Assembly (NCBI GenBank): GCA_903835235.1
Contig: CAILMF010000054.1
Span: forward strand, 1 to 64,000
Source of the DNA: an uncultured Rhodospirillales bacterium
GTDB lineage: Bacteria > Pseudomonadota > Alphaproteobacteria > Acetobacterales > Acetobacteraceae
Length of the DNA: 64,000 bases
Direction of reading: 5' to 3'
This document shows positions 17,534 through 28,915 of this stretch, one piece after another (the first letter of the stretch is position 1; the number at the start of each line of letters is the position of its first letter). Under the pieces are notes generated by a model. The model did no database searches. It saw only the letters and a program-made list of their open reading frames with translations, and was not told where the DNA came from. Both the position numbers and the translations under genes were made by a program.

Positions 17534-18397
17534 ATGAACGCGGTCTCGACCAAGCCGGCGGCGGAGCCCGCCGTCGTCTCCCGCCCGGCGCTGGCGGCAT
17601 TGCCAAAGCCGTCGCGCATCGTGCCCTTCATCGCCCAGGTGGTGCCGCCGCTGATGGTGCTGGCGCTGCTGGGCGTGGGCTGGGAATACCTGGCCAGCGG
17701 GCCGAACGCGACGCTGCCGCCGCCCAGCAAGGTGTGGGTGGATGCGCGCGACCTGATCGTCGACCCCTTCTTCGACCGTGGCGGGCTGGACAAGGGCCTG
17801 TTCTGGCACCTGCTGGCCTCCTTGCAGCGGGTGGCGCTGGGCTTCGCGCTCTCCGCCGTGGTTGGCGTGGGCTTGGGCATGCTGATCGGCTCCTCGCCCT
17901 TCTTCATGCGCGGGCTGGACCCGATCTTCCAGGTGCTGCGCACGGTGCCGCCGCTGGCCTGGCTGCCGCTCTCGCTGGCCGCCTTCCGGGAAGCGCAGCC
18001 GAGCGCGATCTTCGTGATCTTCATCACCGCGATCTGGCCGATCATCATCAACACCGCGGTCGGCGTGCTGAACGTGCCGCAGGATTATCGCAACGTCGCC
18101 GCCGTGATCCGACTGCGCGGCCTGGCCTTCTTCTGGAAGATCGTGCTGCCGGCGGCGGCGCCCTACATCTTCACCGGGTTGAAGATCGGCATCGGCCTCA
18201 GCTGGCTCGCCATCATCGCGGCCGAGATGCTGATCGGCGGCGTCGGCATCGGCTTCTTCATCTGGGACGCGTGGAACAGCTCCAACCTGTCCGACATCAT
18301 CGTGGCGCTGATCTATGTCGGCCTGGTCGGCTTCATGCTGGACAAGGTCGTGGCCCTCGCCGGCCGCATCGCCACCCGTGGCACCCAGGCAAGCTGA
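17534..18397 (+). CDS. nrtB: Nitrate ABC transporter permease
   Basis: A 287-aa inner-membrane permease of the NrtB/SsuC/TauC family, with about six membrane segments after a 30-aa polar N-terminus. The cytoplasmic EAA-like loop (VAAVIRLRGLAFFWKIVLP) is near residue 195. It starts 2 bases after nrtA and is followed 12 bases later by the ATPase gene. The channel is presumably a homodimer, as only one permease gene is present. Confidence 0.9.
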   Translation: MNAVSTKPAAEPAVVSRPALAALPKPSRIVPFIAQVVPPLMVLALLGVGWEYLASGPNATLPPPSKVWVDARDLIVDPFFDRGGLDKGLFWHLLASLQRVALGFALSAVVGVGLGMLIGSSPFFMRGLDPIFQVLRTVPPLAWLPLSLAAFREAQPSAIFVIFITAIWPIIINTAVGVLNVPQDYRNVAAVIRLRGLAFFWKIVLPAAAPYIFTGLKIGIGLSWLAIIAAEMLIGGVGIGFFIWDAWNSSNLSDIIVALIYVGLVGFMLDKVVALAGRIATRGTQAS

Positions 18398-18409
18398 GGG
18401 AATCCGCAG

Positions 18410-19204
18410 ATGCACCCCTTCCTCGATATCACCAAGCTGTCCATCGCCTTCCCGAAGTCGCCGCTGCCGGTGCTGCGCGAGGTCGATCTCAAGATCGAGC
18501 GCGGTGAATACGTTGCCGTCATCGGCCATAGCGGCTGCGGCAAATCGACGCTGCTGAACGTGGTGGCCGGGCTGCTGCCCGCCACCGCCGGCGGCGTGCT
18601 GCTGGAAGGCCGCGAGATCAGCGGCCCCGGCCCGGACCGCGCCGTGGTGTTCCAGAACCACAGCCTGCTGCCCTGGCTGACCTGCTACGAAAACGTGGCC
18701 CTGGCGGTGGACCAGACCCTGAAGGGTGAGATGAGCAAGAAGCAGCGCCACGACTGGGTGCTGGAGAACCTGGCGCTGGTGCACATGACCGCGGCCAAGG
18801 ACAAGCGGCCGAACGAGATCAGCGGCGGCATGAAGCAGCGCATCGGCATTGCCCGCGCGCTGGCGATGCGCCCCAAGGTGCTGCTGCTGGACGAGCCCTT
18901 CGGCGCGCTGGACGCACTGACCCGCGCGCATCTGCAGGACCAGGTGATGGAAATCCACGCCCGGTTGAAGACCACGGTCATCATGATCACGCATGACGTG
19001 GATGAGGCGGTGCTGCTGAGCGACCGCATCGTCATGCTGACCAATGGGCCGAATGCGACGGTGGGCGAGATTTTGACCGTCGATCTGGAACGCCCGCGCG
19101 ACCGGTTGAAGCTGGCCGCCGACCCGCGCTTCGTCGCCGCGCGCACGGCGGTGCTGGAGTTCCTGCATTCCCGCCACGCCAACCCGGCGCTGCAGGCGGC
19201 CTGA
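18410..19204 (+). CDS. nrtC: Nitrate ABC transporter ATP-binding protein
   Basis: A single-domain ATPase of 264 aa, in the size range of NrtD/SsuB; it lacks the sensor domain fused to cyanobacterial NrtC. Walker A GHSGCGKS is near residue 44, the signature reads ISGGMKQR, Walker B LLLDEPFGALD, and the switch histidine is in MITHD. It energises the NrtAB importer and is followed 2 bases later by the diaphorase gene, so import and reduction appear co-transcribed. Confidence 0.9.
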   Translation: MHPFLDITKLSIAFPKSPLPVLREVDLKIERGEYVAVIGHSGCGKSTLLNVVAGLLPATAGGVLLEGREISGPGPDRAVVFQNHSLLPWLTCYENVALAVDQTLKGEMSKKQRHDWVLENLALVHMTAAKDKRPNEISGGMKQRIGIARALAMRPKVLLLDEPFGALDALTRAHLQDQVMEIHARLKTTVIMITHDVDEAVLLSDRIVMLTNGPNATVGEILTVDLERPRDRLKLAADPRFVAARTAVLEFLHSRHANPALQAA

Positions 19205-19206
19205 GC

Positions 19207-20403
19207 ATGAAGGTGCTGGTCGTGGGTGCCGGCCCGGCCGGCACGCGCTGCGCCGTGCGCGCGGCGCAGCGGGTGCCGCGCGCCGAGGTGACGCTGCTCA
19301 GCGCCGAACTGGCGCTGCCCTACGACCGCGTGGCGCTGTCAAAACTGCTGGCGGGGGAGGCGGAGGTCGCCGACCTCATCACCCACCCGGTGGCGGAATT
19401 GGCGACGCTGGGCGTGACCTTCCGCGCCGGCGTGGCGGTGGCGGCGCTGGACCGCGCCGCCCGGGTGGTGACGACGCAAAAGGGCGAATGCTTGCCCTAC
19501 GACCGGCTGGTGCTGGCCACCGGTTCCTCCGCCGTGCGGTTGCCGCTGCCGGGCGCGGAGCTGCCGGGCGTGCTGGCCTATCGCGACCTGGGCGATGTGC
19601 GCGCCATGCTGCGCCTGGCGGCCCAGGGCGGCCATGCCGTGGTCATCGGCGGCGGGCTTCTGGGGCTTGAAGCCGCGACCGGCCTGGCGGCGCGCGGCAT
19701 GAAGGTGACGGTGGTGCACGCCATGGGTTGGCCGATGGACCGCCAGCTGGACCCGGAGGCAGGCGGGCTGCTCAGCACAAGGCTCGGCCGGCGCGGCATC
19801 CGCTTCATCATGCCGGCGGCGACGGTGGCGCTGGAGGGCGAGCGCCATGTGCAGGGCGTGCGGCTGGATGATGGCCGCCTGCTGCCCGCCAGCCTGGTGG
19901 TGATGTCGGTCGGCATTCGCCCCAACGTGGCCCTGGCGCGCGATGCCGGGTTGGAAGTGGCACGCGGCGTGGTGGTGGACGACGCCATGCGCAGCAGCGA
20001 CGCCGCCATCTACGCGGTCGGCGAATGCACCGAGCATCAGGGCCGGCTGATCGGCCTGGTGAAGCCGGCGCTGGAGCAAGCGGAAGTGGCCGCGGCGGCG
20101 CTGGCGGGCGAGGCGGCGTGCTGGCAGCCGGTCCCGGATTCAGCCGCGCTCAAGGTCTCCGGCACCGCGGTGTGGTCGGCTGGCGAGATCAGCGCAGAGA
20201 CCGCCGAAGCCATCATCCTGCGCGACGAGGATGCCGAGGAATATCGCCGGCTGTTCCTGCGCGATGGCCGCCTGGTCGGCGCCGTGCTGTACGGCGATAC
20301 CGCCGATGCCGGCTACTACATGCGTCTGATCGCCGAGCAGCGCGTTGTGGAGAGCCGCGCCGAGCTGGTGTTGGGCAGCAGCTTCATGGATGCCGCGGCG
20401 TGA
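19207..20403 (+). CDS. NAD(P)/FAD-dependent oxidoreductase, likely nitrate reductase diaphorase
   Basis: A 398-aa pyridine-nucleotide-disulphide-type flavoprotein resembling the N-terminal part of NirB and the small subunit of NADH-dependent assimilatory nitrate reductases. The FAD-binding GAGPAG is at residues 7-12 and the NAD(P)H-binding GGGLLG near residue 150. It probably passes electrons from NAD(P)H to NasA, encoded immediately downstream. The siroheme and [2Fe-2S] parts of a full NirB are absent here, so this is not a nitrite reductase. Confidence 0.85.
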   Translation: MKVLVVGAGPAGTRCAVRAAQRVPRAEVTLLSAELALPYDRVALSKLLAGEAEVADLITHPVAELATLGVTFRAGVAVAALDRAARVVTTQKGECLPYDRLVLATGSSAVRLPLPGAELPGVLAYRDLGDVRAMLRLAAQGGHAVVIGGGLLGLEAATGLAARGMKVTVVHAMGWPMDRQLDPEAGGLLSTRLGRRGIRFIMPAATVALEGERHVQGVRLDDGRLLPASLVVMSVGIRPNVALARDAGLEVARGVVVDDAMRSSDAAIYAVGECTEHQGRLIGLVKPALEQAEVAAAALAGEAACWQPVPDSAALKVSGTAVWSAGEISAETAEAIILRDEDAEEYRRLFLRDGRLVGAVLYGDTADAGYYMRLIAEQRVVESRAELVLGSSFMDAAA

Positions 20404-20408
20404 GCAGC

Positions 20409-22961
20409 ATGACGCGGAGCACCTGTCCCTACTGCGGTGTCGGCTGCGGCGTGCTGGTGGACGCCCGCGGCAATGTCGCCGGCGACCCCGCGCACCCCGC
20501 CAACCAGGGCCGCCTGTGCAGCAAGGGCACCGCGCTGGGCGAGACGCTGGACCAGCCGGGACGGCTGCTGCACCCGGAAGTGGACGGCAAGCGCGCCAGC
20601 TGGGACGCGGCGCTGGACGCGGTGGCCGAGGGTTTTCGGAGAGCGCTGGCCGAGGGTGGGCCGGACAGCACGGCGCTGTACGTCAGCGGGCAGTTGCTGA
20701 CCGAGGACTACTTCGCCGCCAATAAATTCGCCAAGGCGGTGCTGGGCACGGCGAATATCGACAGCAACTCGCGCCTGTGCATGGCCAGCGCCGTCGCCGG
20801 CCACAAGCGCGCCTTCGGCGAGGACCTGGTGCCGGGCGTGTATGAGGACCTGGAGCAGGCTGACCTTGTCGTGCTGGTGGGCAGCAACCTGGCCTGGTGC
20901 CACCCCGTGCTGTTCCAGCGCCTGGTCGCCGCCAAGGCCGCGCGGCCGGGCATGCGCGTGGTGGTGGTGGACCCGCGCCGTACCGCCAGCTGCGACGCCG
21001 CGGACCTGCACCTGGCGGTGGCGCCGGGCGAGGATGTGGCGCTGTTCAATACGCTGCTGCGCCACCTGCACGCCGAAGGCTTGACCCAGCCGGCGCCGGG
21101 GCTGGAAGCCGCGCTGGCCGCTGCCAGCGGCACCCCTGCGCTGCCCGCCGCCGACCTCGCGCGTTTCTGCCGCTGGTGGGCGGCCACGCCGCGCGTGGTC
21201 ACGCTGTTCAGCATGGGCGCCAACCAGTCCAGCGCCGGCACCGACAAGGCCAATGCCATCATCAACTGCCACGTCGCCACCGGCCGCATCGGGCTGCCGG
21301 GCGCCGGGCCGTTCAGCATCACCGGCCAGCCCAACGCCATGGGCGGGCGAGAGGTTGGCGCGCTGGCGAACATGCTGGCCGGCCACTTGGATTGGTCGGT
21401 GCCGGGCGAACATGCCGCGCTGGCGGAATTCTGGGGCGCGCCTGGGCTGGCGACGCAGCCGGGGCTGAAGGCGGTGGAACTGTTCCAGGCCGCCGGGGCC
21501 GGGCGCATCGGCGCGCTGTGGGTCATGGCGACCAACCCCGCGGTTTCCATGCCCGATGCCGGGGCGGTGCGGGCGGCGCTGGAGCGCATCCCCATGCTGG
21601 TGGCCAGCGACTGCACGCGCGAGAGCGATACCGTGGAACTCGCGCGCATCCGCCTGCCGGCGCTGGGCTGGGGCGAGAAGGACGGCACCGTCACCAACAG
21701 CGAGCGCGTCATCAGCCGCCAGCGCGGCTTTCGCCCCTGGCCGGGCGAGGCGCGGCCGGATTGGTGGGCCATTTCCCAGGTTGCGCAACGGCTGGGCTGG
21801 GATTTTGGCTGGGACGGCCCGGCGGCGATCTTCCGCGAGCATGCCGCCGTGACCACGCTGGCGCGACCCGCCGCCCGGGTCTTCGACCTGGCCGGCTTCA
21901 CCGCACTGGATGATGCCGGTTATGCCGCGCTGGCGCCGACGCGCTGGCCGGTGCCAGCGCCTGGCGCGCAGGGCGGCCGCTTGCAGCCCACGGCGCGCTG
22001 CGTGCCGACGCCGCCGCGTCTGCCGGAAAACGCCACCAGCGCCGGCTTTCCACTGGCCCTGCTGACTGGCCGGCTGCGCGACCAATGGCACACCATGACG
22101 CGCACCGGCCTGGTCCCGCGCCTGATGGCGCATGTGCCGGAACCGCTGCTTTCCATGCACCCGGACGACGCCGGCAGCCTGGCCGAGGGCGCCCTGGCCC
22201 GCGTGGAAAGCGCCTGGGGCAGCGCCGTGCTGCGGCTGAAGCTGGACCCGGCCATGCCGCCCGGCAGCGTCTTCGCGCCGATGCACTGGACCGACCGCTT
22301 TGCGCCGGCCGCGCGGATCAACCCGGCGGTGAACCCTGCGGTGGACCCCATCAGCGGCCAGCCGGAGTTGAAGCACACCCCGGTGCGCGTGCTGCCGGTG
22401 CCGATGGCCTGGCATGGCTTCGTGCTGGCGCGCCGGCCGCTGCCGACCGACCTGGCTGAATGGTCCGCGCGCCTGCCGCTGGCGCATGGCGTCTGGCGGC
22501 ATGAACTGGCTGGGCAGGACGCGCCGGCCGCCGCCTTCGCCCGGCTGCGCGCCATGGTGGCGGAGCCGGACGCCGCCTGGGTGACGCTGGATGATGCCGC
22601 CGCGGGCACGCATCGGGCCGCGCTGCTGCGGGATGGCCGGCTGCTGGCGGTTGTGTTCCTGGGCGCCACGCCCGCCCTGCCGGCGCGGGATTGGCTGGCC
22701 GGGCTGTTCGCCGAGGAGCGGATCGGCCTGGCGGCGCGCCGCGCGCTGCTGGCAGGGCGTCAGGCGGATGGTGCGGCGCCGTCGCCGACCATCTGCGTCT
22801 GCCATGGCGTCAGCGCCGGCCGAATAGCCGGCGCCATTGCCGGTGGCGCCTGCACGCTGGCGCAGGTTGGCGAAGCGACAGCGGCCGGCACCGGCTGTGG
22901 CAGTTGCCGCCCGGAGATCAACGCGCTGCTAGCCGCCGCCAGGGTGGCGGAGCCGGCCTGA
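20409..22961 (+). CDS. nasA: Assimilatory nitrate reductase catalytic subunit with C-terminal BFD-type [2Fe-2S] domain
   Basis: An 850-aa cytoplasmic molybdopterin oxidoreductase reducing nitrate to nitrite. An N-terminal [4Fe-4S] site uses C6, C9, C13 and C37; there is no signal peptide. The molybdenum region includes NSRLCMAS, with the likely cysteine ligand. The last 60 residues form a BFD-like [2Fe-2S] domain with C796, C798, C830 and C833, seen in NasA proteins that take electrons from a partner flavoprotein. The ATG at 20409 is used; a GTG at 20400 overlapping the upstream stop is possible. No nitrite reductase gene lies in the window. Confidence 0.93.
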   Translation: MTRSTCPYCGVGCGVLVDARGNVAGDPAHPANQGRLCSKGTALGETLDQPGRLLHPEVDGKRASWDAALDAVAEGFRRALAEGGPDSTALYVSGQLLTEDYFAANKFAKAVLGTANIDSNSRLCMASAVAGHKRAFGEDLVPGVYEDLEQADLVVLVGSNLAWCHPVLFQRLVAAKAARPGMRVVVVDPRRTASCDAADLHLAVAPGEDVALFNTLLRHLHAEGLTQPAPGLEAALAAASGTPALPAADLARFCRWWAATPRVVTLFSMGANQSSAGTDKANAIINCHVATGRIGLPGAGPFSITGQPNAMGGREVGALANMLAGHLDWSVPGEHAALAEFWGAPGLATQPGLKAVELFQAAGAGRIGALWVMATNPAVSMPDAGAVRAALERIPMLVASDCTRESDTVELARIRLPALGWGEKDGTVTNSERVISRQRGFRPWPGEARPDWWAISQVAQRLGWDFGWDGPAAIFREHAAVTTLARPAARVFDLAGFTALDDAGYAALAPTRWPVPAPGAQGGRLQPTARCVPTPPRLPENATSAGFPLALLTGRLRDQWHTMTRTGLVPRLMAHVPEPLLSMHPDDAGSLAEGALARVESAWGSAVLRLKLDPAMPPGSVFAPMHWTDRFAPAARINPAVNPAVDPISGQPELKHTPVRVLPVPMAWHGFVLARRPLPTDLAEWSARLPLAHGVWRHELAGQDAPAAAFARLRAMVAEPDAAWVTLDDAAAGTHRAALLRDGRLLAVVFLGATPALPARDWLAGLFAEERIGLAARRALLAGRQADGAAPSPTICVCHGVSAGRIAGAIAGGACTLAQVGEATAAGTGCGSCRPEINALLAAARVAEPA

Positions 22962-22983
22962 AGGCCGGCCCGGCCGCGCCGCC

Positions 22984-23625
22984 TTATTCGGCGGCCTTGG
23001 CCTTCTTCGCCGCCCATTCCTCCGGGGTCATGCGCGGCATGTCGAAGCGGTCCGTCGTGCGGGCATACCAACCGCGCCCGTGCATGCGCCCGACCAGGCC
23101 CAGCTTCACCGTGTCCACGTAGTTCTTCTCGGCATCCATGACGCAGTCGTCGTGGATGTGCATGGCCAGCACCTTGCCCAGCACCATGGTGTGGGGGCCG
23201 ATCTCGATCAGCTTGTAGGTCTCGCACTCCATCGCCACCGGGCTTTCGCCGATGCGTGGCGGCTTCACCTTGGTGGAGGGCAGGGCGGTCAGGCCGGCCT
23301 CGGCCACCTCGTCGACCTCGCTGTCGAAGTCCACCGCGGTGGCGTTCATCTGCTCGGCCGCCGTTTCCGGCACCATGCAGACCACGAACTGGCCCAGCGC
23401 CTTGATGTTGCGCAGCGTGTCCTTGCCGCCCGGCTTGCCCGGGCCGCAGCCGATGGCCAGCACCAGCGGGTCCTCGCTGAACACGTTGAAGAAGGAGTAG
23501 GGCGCGGCATTGACCATGCCTTCCAGGTCCTGGCTGACCACCCAGGCGATCGGCCGCGGCACCACGCAGGAAACCGCCAGCTTGTAGCGTTCGCGGGAAG
23601 GCAGCTTGTCGAAGTCGAAGAGCAT
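22984..23625 (-). CDS. Flavin reductase family protein (FMN-binding split barrel)
   Basis: A 213-aa flavin reductase-like protein; the family binds FMN and often supplies reduced flavin to monooxygenases. The segment SCVVPRPIAWV near residue 19 and the AAPYSFFNVFSEDPL stretch near residue 40 are typical of the long-chain DIM6/NTAB group. The C-terminus is Lys/Ala-rich. It is convergent with nasA and stands alone, so no partner oxygenase can be assigned from context. Confidence 0.85.
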   Translation of the reverse strand: MLFDFDKLPSRERYKLAVSCVVPRPIAWVVSQDLEGMVNAAPYSFFNVFSEDPLVLAIGCGPGKPGGKDTLRNIKALGQFVVCMVPETAAEQMNATAVDFDSEVDEVAEAGLTALPSTKVKPPRIGESPVAMECETYKLIEIGPHTMVLGKVLAMHIHDDCVMDAEKNYVDTVKLGLVGRMHGRGWYARTTDRFDMPRMTPEEWAAKKAKAAE

Positions 23626-23781
23626 CGGGGTGTCCTGTTGCTGGGGCCGGCAAGGTGGCGCGCGACCCGTCGGCTGTCGAGGGGCCGGCCCGGTGATGCA
23701 TCACGGCCGATGGAATTTTGCCGCATGTTTGCCTGCGGTTAAGCCCGCCGCGTGCAGGTTGGGTCCGCGAGAGGGGTACAC

Positions 23782-26097
23782 ATGCGATTCTTCCAGAACC
23801 TGTCGGTGGGCCGCAAGCTTGCCGCAAGTGCCAGCCTGGCCATCCTGATGCTGACCTTGCTTGTCGTGCTGGTCAGCCGGGAGCTTGAAGGGGCCGCCGA
23901 GCAGCGCGACTCCGCCGACCATGCCGTGGCGGCCCAGCGCGGCGCCCTGGACACCAGCGTGATGGCGCTGAACGCCAACCTGCAGATGCGCGACGCCCTT
24001 GCGGCGCAGACGGCGGAGGCGTTGGGGACACTCGGCACCACCGCCGATGTCGGCACCAAGGCACTGCGAGAGCAGCTGACGGCGCTGCAGACCCAGCCAG
24101 GCGCGGCGATGGTACGGACCCAGCTCGAGGCTGCCGCCAGCGGTCTGGCCGAGATGACCGGCGCGATGCAGGAGGCGGTGGCGCTGCGGGCGCAGCTGCT
24201 GGAAGCGCGCGACCGGCGACTCTACCCGCTGATGGCGGATTACGACCAGGCCTTCGAGGCCGTGGGCGCCAACCTGGAATTCGACGTCACCGCCGACCAG
24301 CGGGAGGAAACCCGCCAGCGGCTGATGACCTTCCATGGCGCGGTCAACGATGTCCGCATCGCCACCCAGCGCTTCCTGGCCACCGGGGATGAAGCCCAGG
24401 CGCGGCGGGTACGGCGCGCGGCGGCGCAGCAGCGGGTGCACCTGCGTGCGCTGGTCTCGGCGGCGCGCGGCGGCATGGAACAGGATATGCGCCGGCTGCA
24501 GGTGGCCGCCGACGGGCTCTCCCAGGCCGCCGACGACGTGCTGAAGGCGGCCGAGCAACTGGCCACGCTACGGCAGGACAAGACGGACCCGGCGCGCGAG
24601 CGGCTGCTCTCGGCGCTGGGCGGCGCGGTGCAGGCGTTGGCCACCTCGGCCCAGCAGCAGCAGGTGGCGGCGGCAGCCGCGGCCAATGCGGTCGACAGCG
24701 CGGTGCAATGGATCGGCGCGGGTGTGGCGCTGGTGCTGGTGCTGTCCGGCTGGTTCACCGCGCGCGCCATCGGCACGCCGCTGCGGCGGCTGGCCGGTGC
24801 GGTCGGCGCCATTGCCGGCGGCCAGGCCCATGTGCCGGTGCCGGACCAGGGCCGGCGCGACGAGATCGGCCAGATCGCCGATGCGCTGGAGCGGCTGCGC
24901 GGCACGGTGCGCAACGCCTTCGCCCAGCAGCAGATGCTGGAACAGCTGCCGGTGGGCGTGATGACCGCCGACCCGCATGACGGCTTCCGGATCGGCTACC
25001 TGAACCAGGCCAACAAGGACGTGCTGGCGCGGATCGAGCACGCCTTGCCGGTGCCGGTCGACCAGGTCATCGGCCAGAGCATCGACATCTTCCACAAGGA
25101 CCCCGAGCGGATCCGCACGCTGCTGGGCGACCCCGCCAACCTGCCGCACCATACCCGCATCGCGCTGGGCGGCGAGGTGATCGACCTGGCGATCTCCGCC
25201 ATTCGCGACAGCGCCGGCACCTATGTGGCGCCGATGCTGGTGTGGAAGCTGGCCACCGCACAGGCCCGCATGGCCGATGCCTTCGAGGCCGATGTCGGCG
25301 GCGTGGTGGAAGCCGTGGCGGCGGCGGCCACCCAGGTGCAGCAGGCGGCGCGGGCGCTTTCCGGCGCTGCCGAAACGAGCGGCCGCGAGGCCGATGCCGT
25401 GGCCCAGGTGAGCCAGGCCGCCGGCGCCGACGTGCAGGCGGTGGCCGCCAGCGCCGAGGAACTGGCCAGCAGCGTCGCCGAGATCACCCGCCAGGCGGCC
25501 GAGGGCGCCGCGGTGGCGCGGGAAGCCGCCGAGGCCGCGCGGGCGACGGACGCCACGGTGCAGGGGTTGGCGCAGGCGGCATCGCGGATTGGCGATGTGG
25601 TGCGGATGATCGGCGATATCGCCGGCCAGACCAACCTGCTGGCGCTGAATGCCACCATCGAGGCGGCTCGCGCTGGCGAGGCCGGCAAGGGCTTCGCCGT
25701 GGTGGCCAGCGAGGTCAAGACCCTGGCCAACCAGACCGCCCGCGCCACCGAGGAGATCAGCCAGCAGATCGGCAGCGTGCAGACCACCACGGCCAAGGCG
25801 GTGGAGGCGCTGCGCAGCATCGGCGGCACGATCGAGCGGATGAACCAGGTGACCAACGCGATCGCCGCCGCGGTGGAACAGCAGGGCAGCGCCACGCGGG
25901 AGATTGCCCGCAGCGCGACCCAGGTGGCCGACGGTACCACCGCAGTGACCCGGCGGATCGAGGATGTGCGGCGCGCGGCCGGCGAAACCGGCGAGGCCAG
26001 CGGCTCGCTGCTCGGCGCCGCGACCGACCTGGCGGGCCATGCCGATAGCCTGCGCGGCCGGGCCGGAGAGTTCCTGGCGACCATTCGCCGGGCGTGA
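23782..26097 (+). CDS. Methyl-accepting chemotaxis protein with PAS domain
   Basis: A 771-aa chemoreceptor. A membrane segment at about residues 14-33 is followed by a roughly 270-aa periplasmic helical ligand domain, a second segment at about 310-328, a HAMP linker and a PAS-like domain from about residue 385 ([10 protein letters not shown]). The C-terminal signalling region has its conserved hairpin tip near residues 610-650 ([19 protein letters not shown]). The start at 23782 gives a basic leader before the first membrane segment. No other che genes are nearby. The ligand is unknown; the PAS domain may sense redox or energy state. Confidence 0.92.
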   Translation: MRFFQNLSVGRKLAASASLAILMLTLLVVLVSRELEGAAEQRDSADHAVAAQRGALDTSVMALNANLQMRDALAAQTAEALGTLGTTADVGTKALREQLTALQTQPGAAMVRTQLEAAASGLAEMTGAMQEAVALRAQLLEARDRRLYPLMADYDQAFEAVGANLEFDVTADQREETRQRLMTFHGAVNDVRIATQRFLATGDEAQARRVRRAAAQQRVHLRALVSAARGGMEQDMRRLQVAADGLSQAADDVLKAAEQLATLRQDKTDPARERLLSALGGAVQALATSAQQQQVAAAAAANAVDSAVQWIGAGVALVLVLSGWFTARAIGTPLRRLAGAVGAIAGGQAHVPVPDQGRRDEIGQIADALERLRGTVRNAFAQQQMLEQLPVGVMTADPHDGFRIGYLNQANKDVLARIEHALPVPVDQVIGQSIDIFHKDPERIRTLLGDPANLPHHTRIALGGEVIDLAISAIRDSAGTYVAPMLVWKLATAQARMADAFEADVGGVVEAVAAAATQVQQAARALSGAAETSGREADAVAQVSQAAGADVQAVAASAEELASSVAEITRQAAEGAAVAREAAEAARATDATVQGLAQAASRIGDVVRMIGDIAGQTNLLALNATIEAARAGEAGKGFAVVASEVKTLANQTARATEEISQQIGSVQTTTAKAVEALRSIGGTIERMNQVTNAIAAAVEQQGSATREIARSATQVADGTTAVTRRIEDVRRAAGETGEASGSLLGAATDLAGHADSLRGRAGEFLATIRRA

Positions 26098-26186
26098 TGC
26101 GGCGATGCGCGGGCGGCGGCTTGCCCATACCGGGTGACCGCCGCTGCCGCAGCATTCGCCCACACTGAATCAGCGTGAGCGAATAA

Positions 26187-26262
26187 TGCTGTAGGTTCAG
26201 GATGTTGCGGAGCAGGAAATCGGCTCGGGTGTTTCCACCCGGGCCGATATTGCGTTAGGGTC
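26187..26262 (+). promoter_or_regulatory. Conserved 76-nt element, copy A, with 30-nt hairpin
   Basis: Aligns without gaps, at roughly 80% identity, with 40244-40319. The hairpin at 26219-26248 has ATCGGC/GCCGAT and CGGGTG/CACCCG stems separated by a T/G position, with loop TTTC. In copy B one stem pair changes from C-G to T-A, a compensatory change. Conserved flanks are TGCTGTAG upstream and TTGC-N-TTAGG downstream. It ends 21 bases before the start of an exported protein. Confidence 0.7.
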
Positions 26263-26283
26263 CGCGCCAAGCAACACCCGAGG

Positions 26284-27246
26284 ATGTTCATGACTGCCAC
26301 TCGTCGCGCCCTGCTCGGCGCTGCGCTCGCCACACCTGCCCTTGGCGCGCGCGCCCAGGGGCGACCGGTGCGGATCATCGTGCCCTCCGTCACCGGCGGC
26401 TTCGACAACTACGCGCGGTTGATGACGCCGCGACTGTCGGAAATCTTCGGCGTGCCCGTCGTCATCGAGAACAAGCCGGGCGCCAACGGCAATATCGGCA
26501 TGCAGGAAGTGCAGCGCGCCACGCCGGATGGCACGACGCTGCTGTTCGCCGCCGTCGGCTCGCTTTCCATCAACATCAGCGTCTATCGCGGCATGCCGCT
26601 GGACCCGGTGGACGACCTGGCCGCCGTGGCTTGCTGCGTCACTTCGCCGATGGTGTGGGTGGCGAACCCGGAGACTGGGCCGAAGACGCTGGCCGAGCTG
26701 GTGGCGCAGGCCAAGGCGCAGCCGGGCAAGCTGGACTATGCGTTGCCCAGCGCCGGCACCATCAACCACCTGATCGTGGAGGGCTTCAAGCTGCGGCATG
26801 GGCTGGATATTCCGGCGGTGCCCTATCGCGGCACGCCGCCGGCGCAGCTGGACGTGGTGGCCGGGCGCGTGCCGGTGATGGTGGACAGCCTTGGCGCCGG
26901 CTGGGGGCATATCAGCGGCGGCCGGCTACGGCCGCTGGCGCTGACGTCGCGCGCTCGTTCCCCGCGTGCGCCGGAAATTCCGACCGCGATCGAGCTAGGG
27001 CTGGACCAGACCGACTACGTCGCCTGGTACGCCTTCATGGCGCCGAAGGCGACGCCGCCCGAGATCATCCAGCGGCTGAATGCGGCGATCAATCGCGTGG
27101 CGCTGGAGGAGGAATACACCGGCCGCCTGCGCGAGAATGGCGCGGCGACGCAGGCGATGACGCCGGCGGCGCAACTGGCCTTCATGCAGGCCGAGCGGAC
27201 CAAGTGGGGCGATATCGCGCGCGCGGCAAAGGTGGAGGTGGTTTAG
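26284..27246 (+). CDS. Bug family tripartite tricarboxylate transporter substrate-binding protein
   Basis: A 320-aa periplasmic binding protein of the Bug/TctC family, which binds carboxylates. Residues 1-25 are a signal peptide beginning TATRRALLG and ending ARAQG. Family features include ENKPGANGNIG near residue 62 and the YRGTPPAQLDV loop near residue 183. No TctA or TctB membrane genes accompany it, as is common for these expanded families. Start codons at 26284 and 26290 are both possible. The conserved hairpin element lies just upstream. Confidence 0.9.
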   Translation: MFMTATRRALLGAALATPALGARAQGRPVRIIVPSVTGGFDNYARLMTPRLSEIFGVPVVIENKPGANGNIGMQEVQRATPDGTTLLFAAVGSLSINISVYRGMPLDPVDDLAAVACCVTSPMVWVANPETGPKTLAELVAQAKAQPGKLDYALPSAGTINHLIVEGFKLRHGLDIPAVPYRGTPPAQLDVVAGRVPVMVDSLGAGWGHISGGRLRPLALTSRARSPRAPEIPTAIELGLDQTDYVAWYAFMAPKATPPEIIQRLNAAINRVALEEEYTGRLRENGAATQAMTPAAQLAFMQAERTKWGDIARAAKVEVV

Positions 27247-27261
27247 CCGGCTCGGCGCGGA

Positions 27262-27485
27262 TCAGTCGCCCGGCTGGGCTGCCGCTTCCCGCAGCGCCAG
27301 CACGCGCAACGCGCTGGCCAGCGGCAGGCTCGGGTCGGCGCGGTCGGCATCCACCTGCGCCACCAGCGCTGAGAGGCTGACCGCGCGGCGCTGGGCCAGG
27401 GCTTCCAGCGCCGCCCAGAAGGCCGGTTCAAGCGCCACGCTGGTGCGGTGCCCGCCCAGCGAGAAGCTGCGTTTCCGCAGGTGCT

Positions 27486-27489
<4 letters not shown>
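27262..27489 (-). CDS. Ribbon-helix-helix domain protein
   Basis: A 75-aa protein with a basic N-terminus (KHLRKRSFSLGGHRTSVALE) followed by two predicted helices, the pattern of RHH_4-type ribbon-helix-helix proteins. Its start overlaps the fumC stop by 4 bases (ATGA), so it is translated with fumC. RHH proteins often bind DNA as dimers. No partner toxin gene is present, so a toxin-antitoxin role is unlikely; autoregulation of the fumC operon is a guess. Confidence 0.72.
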
Positions 27490-28883
<1,394 letters not shown>

Positions 28884-28915
28884 CGGTGGTTCCTCCGGTG
28901 CCCGCAGCGCGGGCC

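Noticed and set aside
19207-20403. Nitrite reductase NirB
   Set aside because: The protein is 398 aa and has no siroheme or iron-sulphur cysteines; only the flavoprotein part is present.
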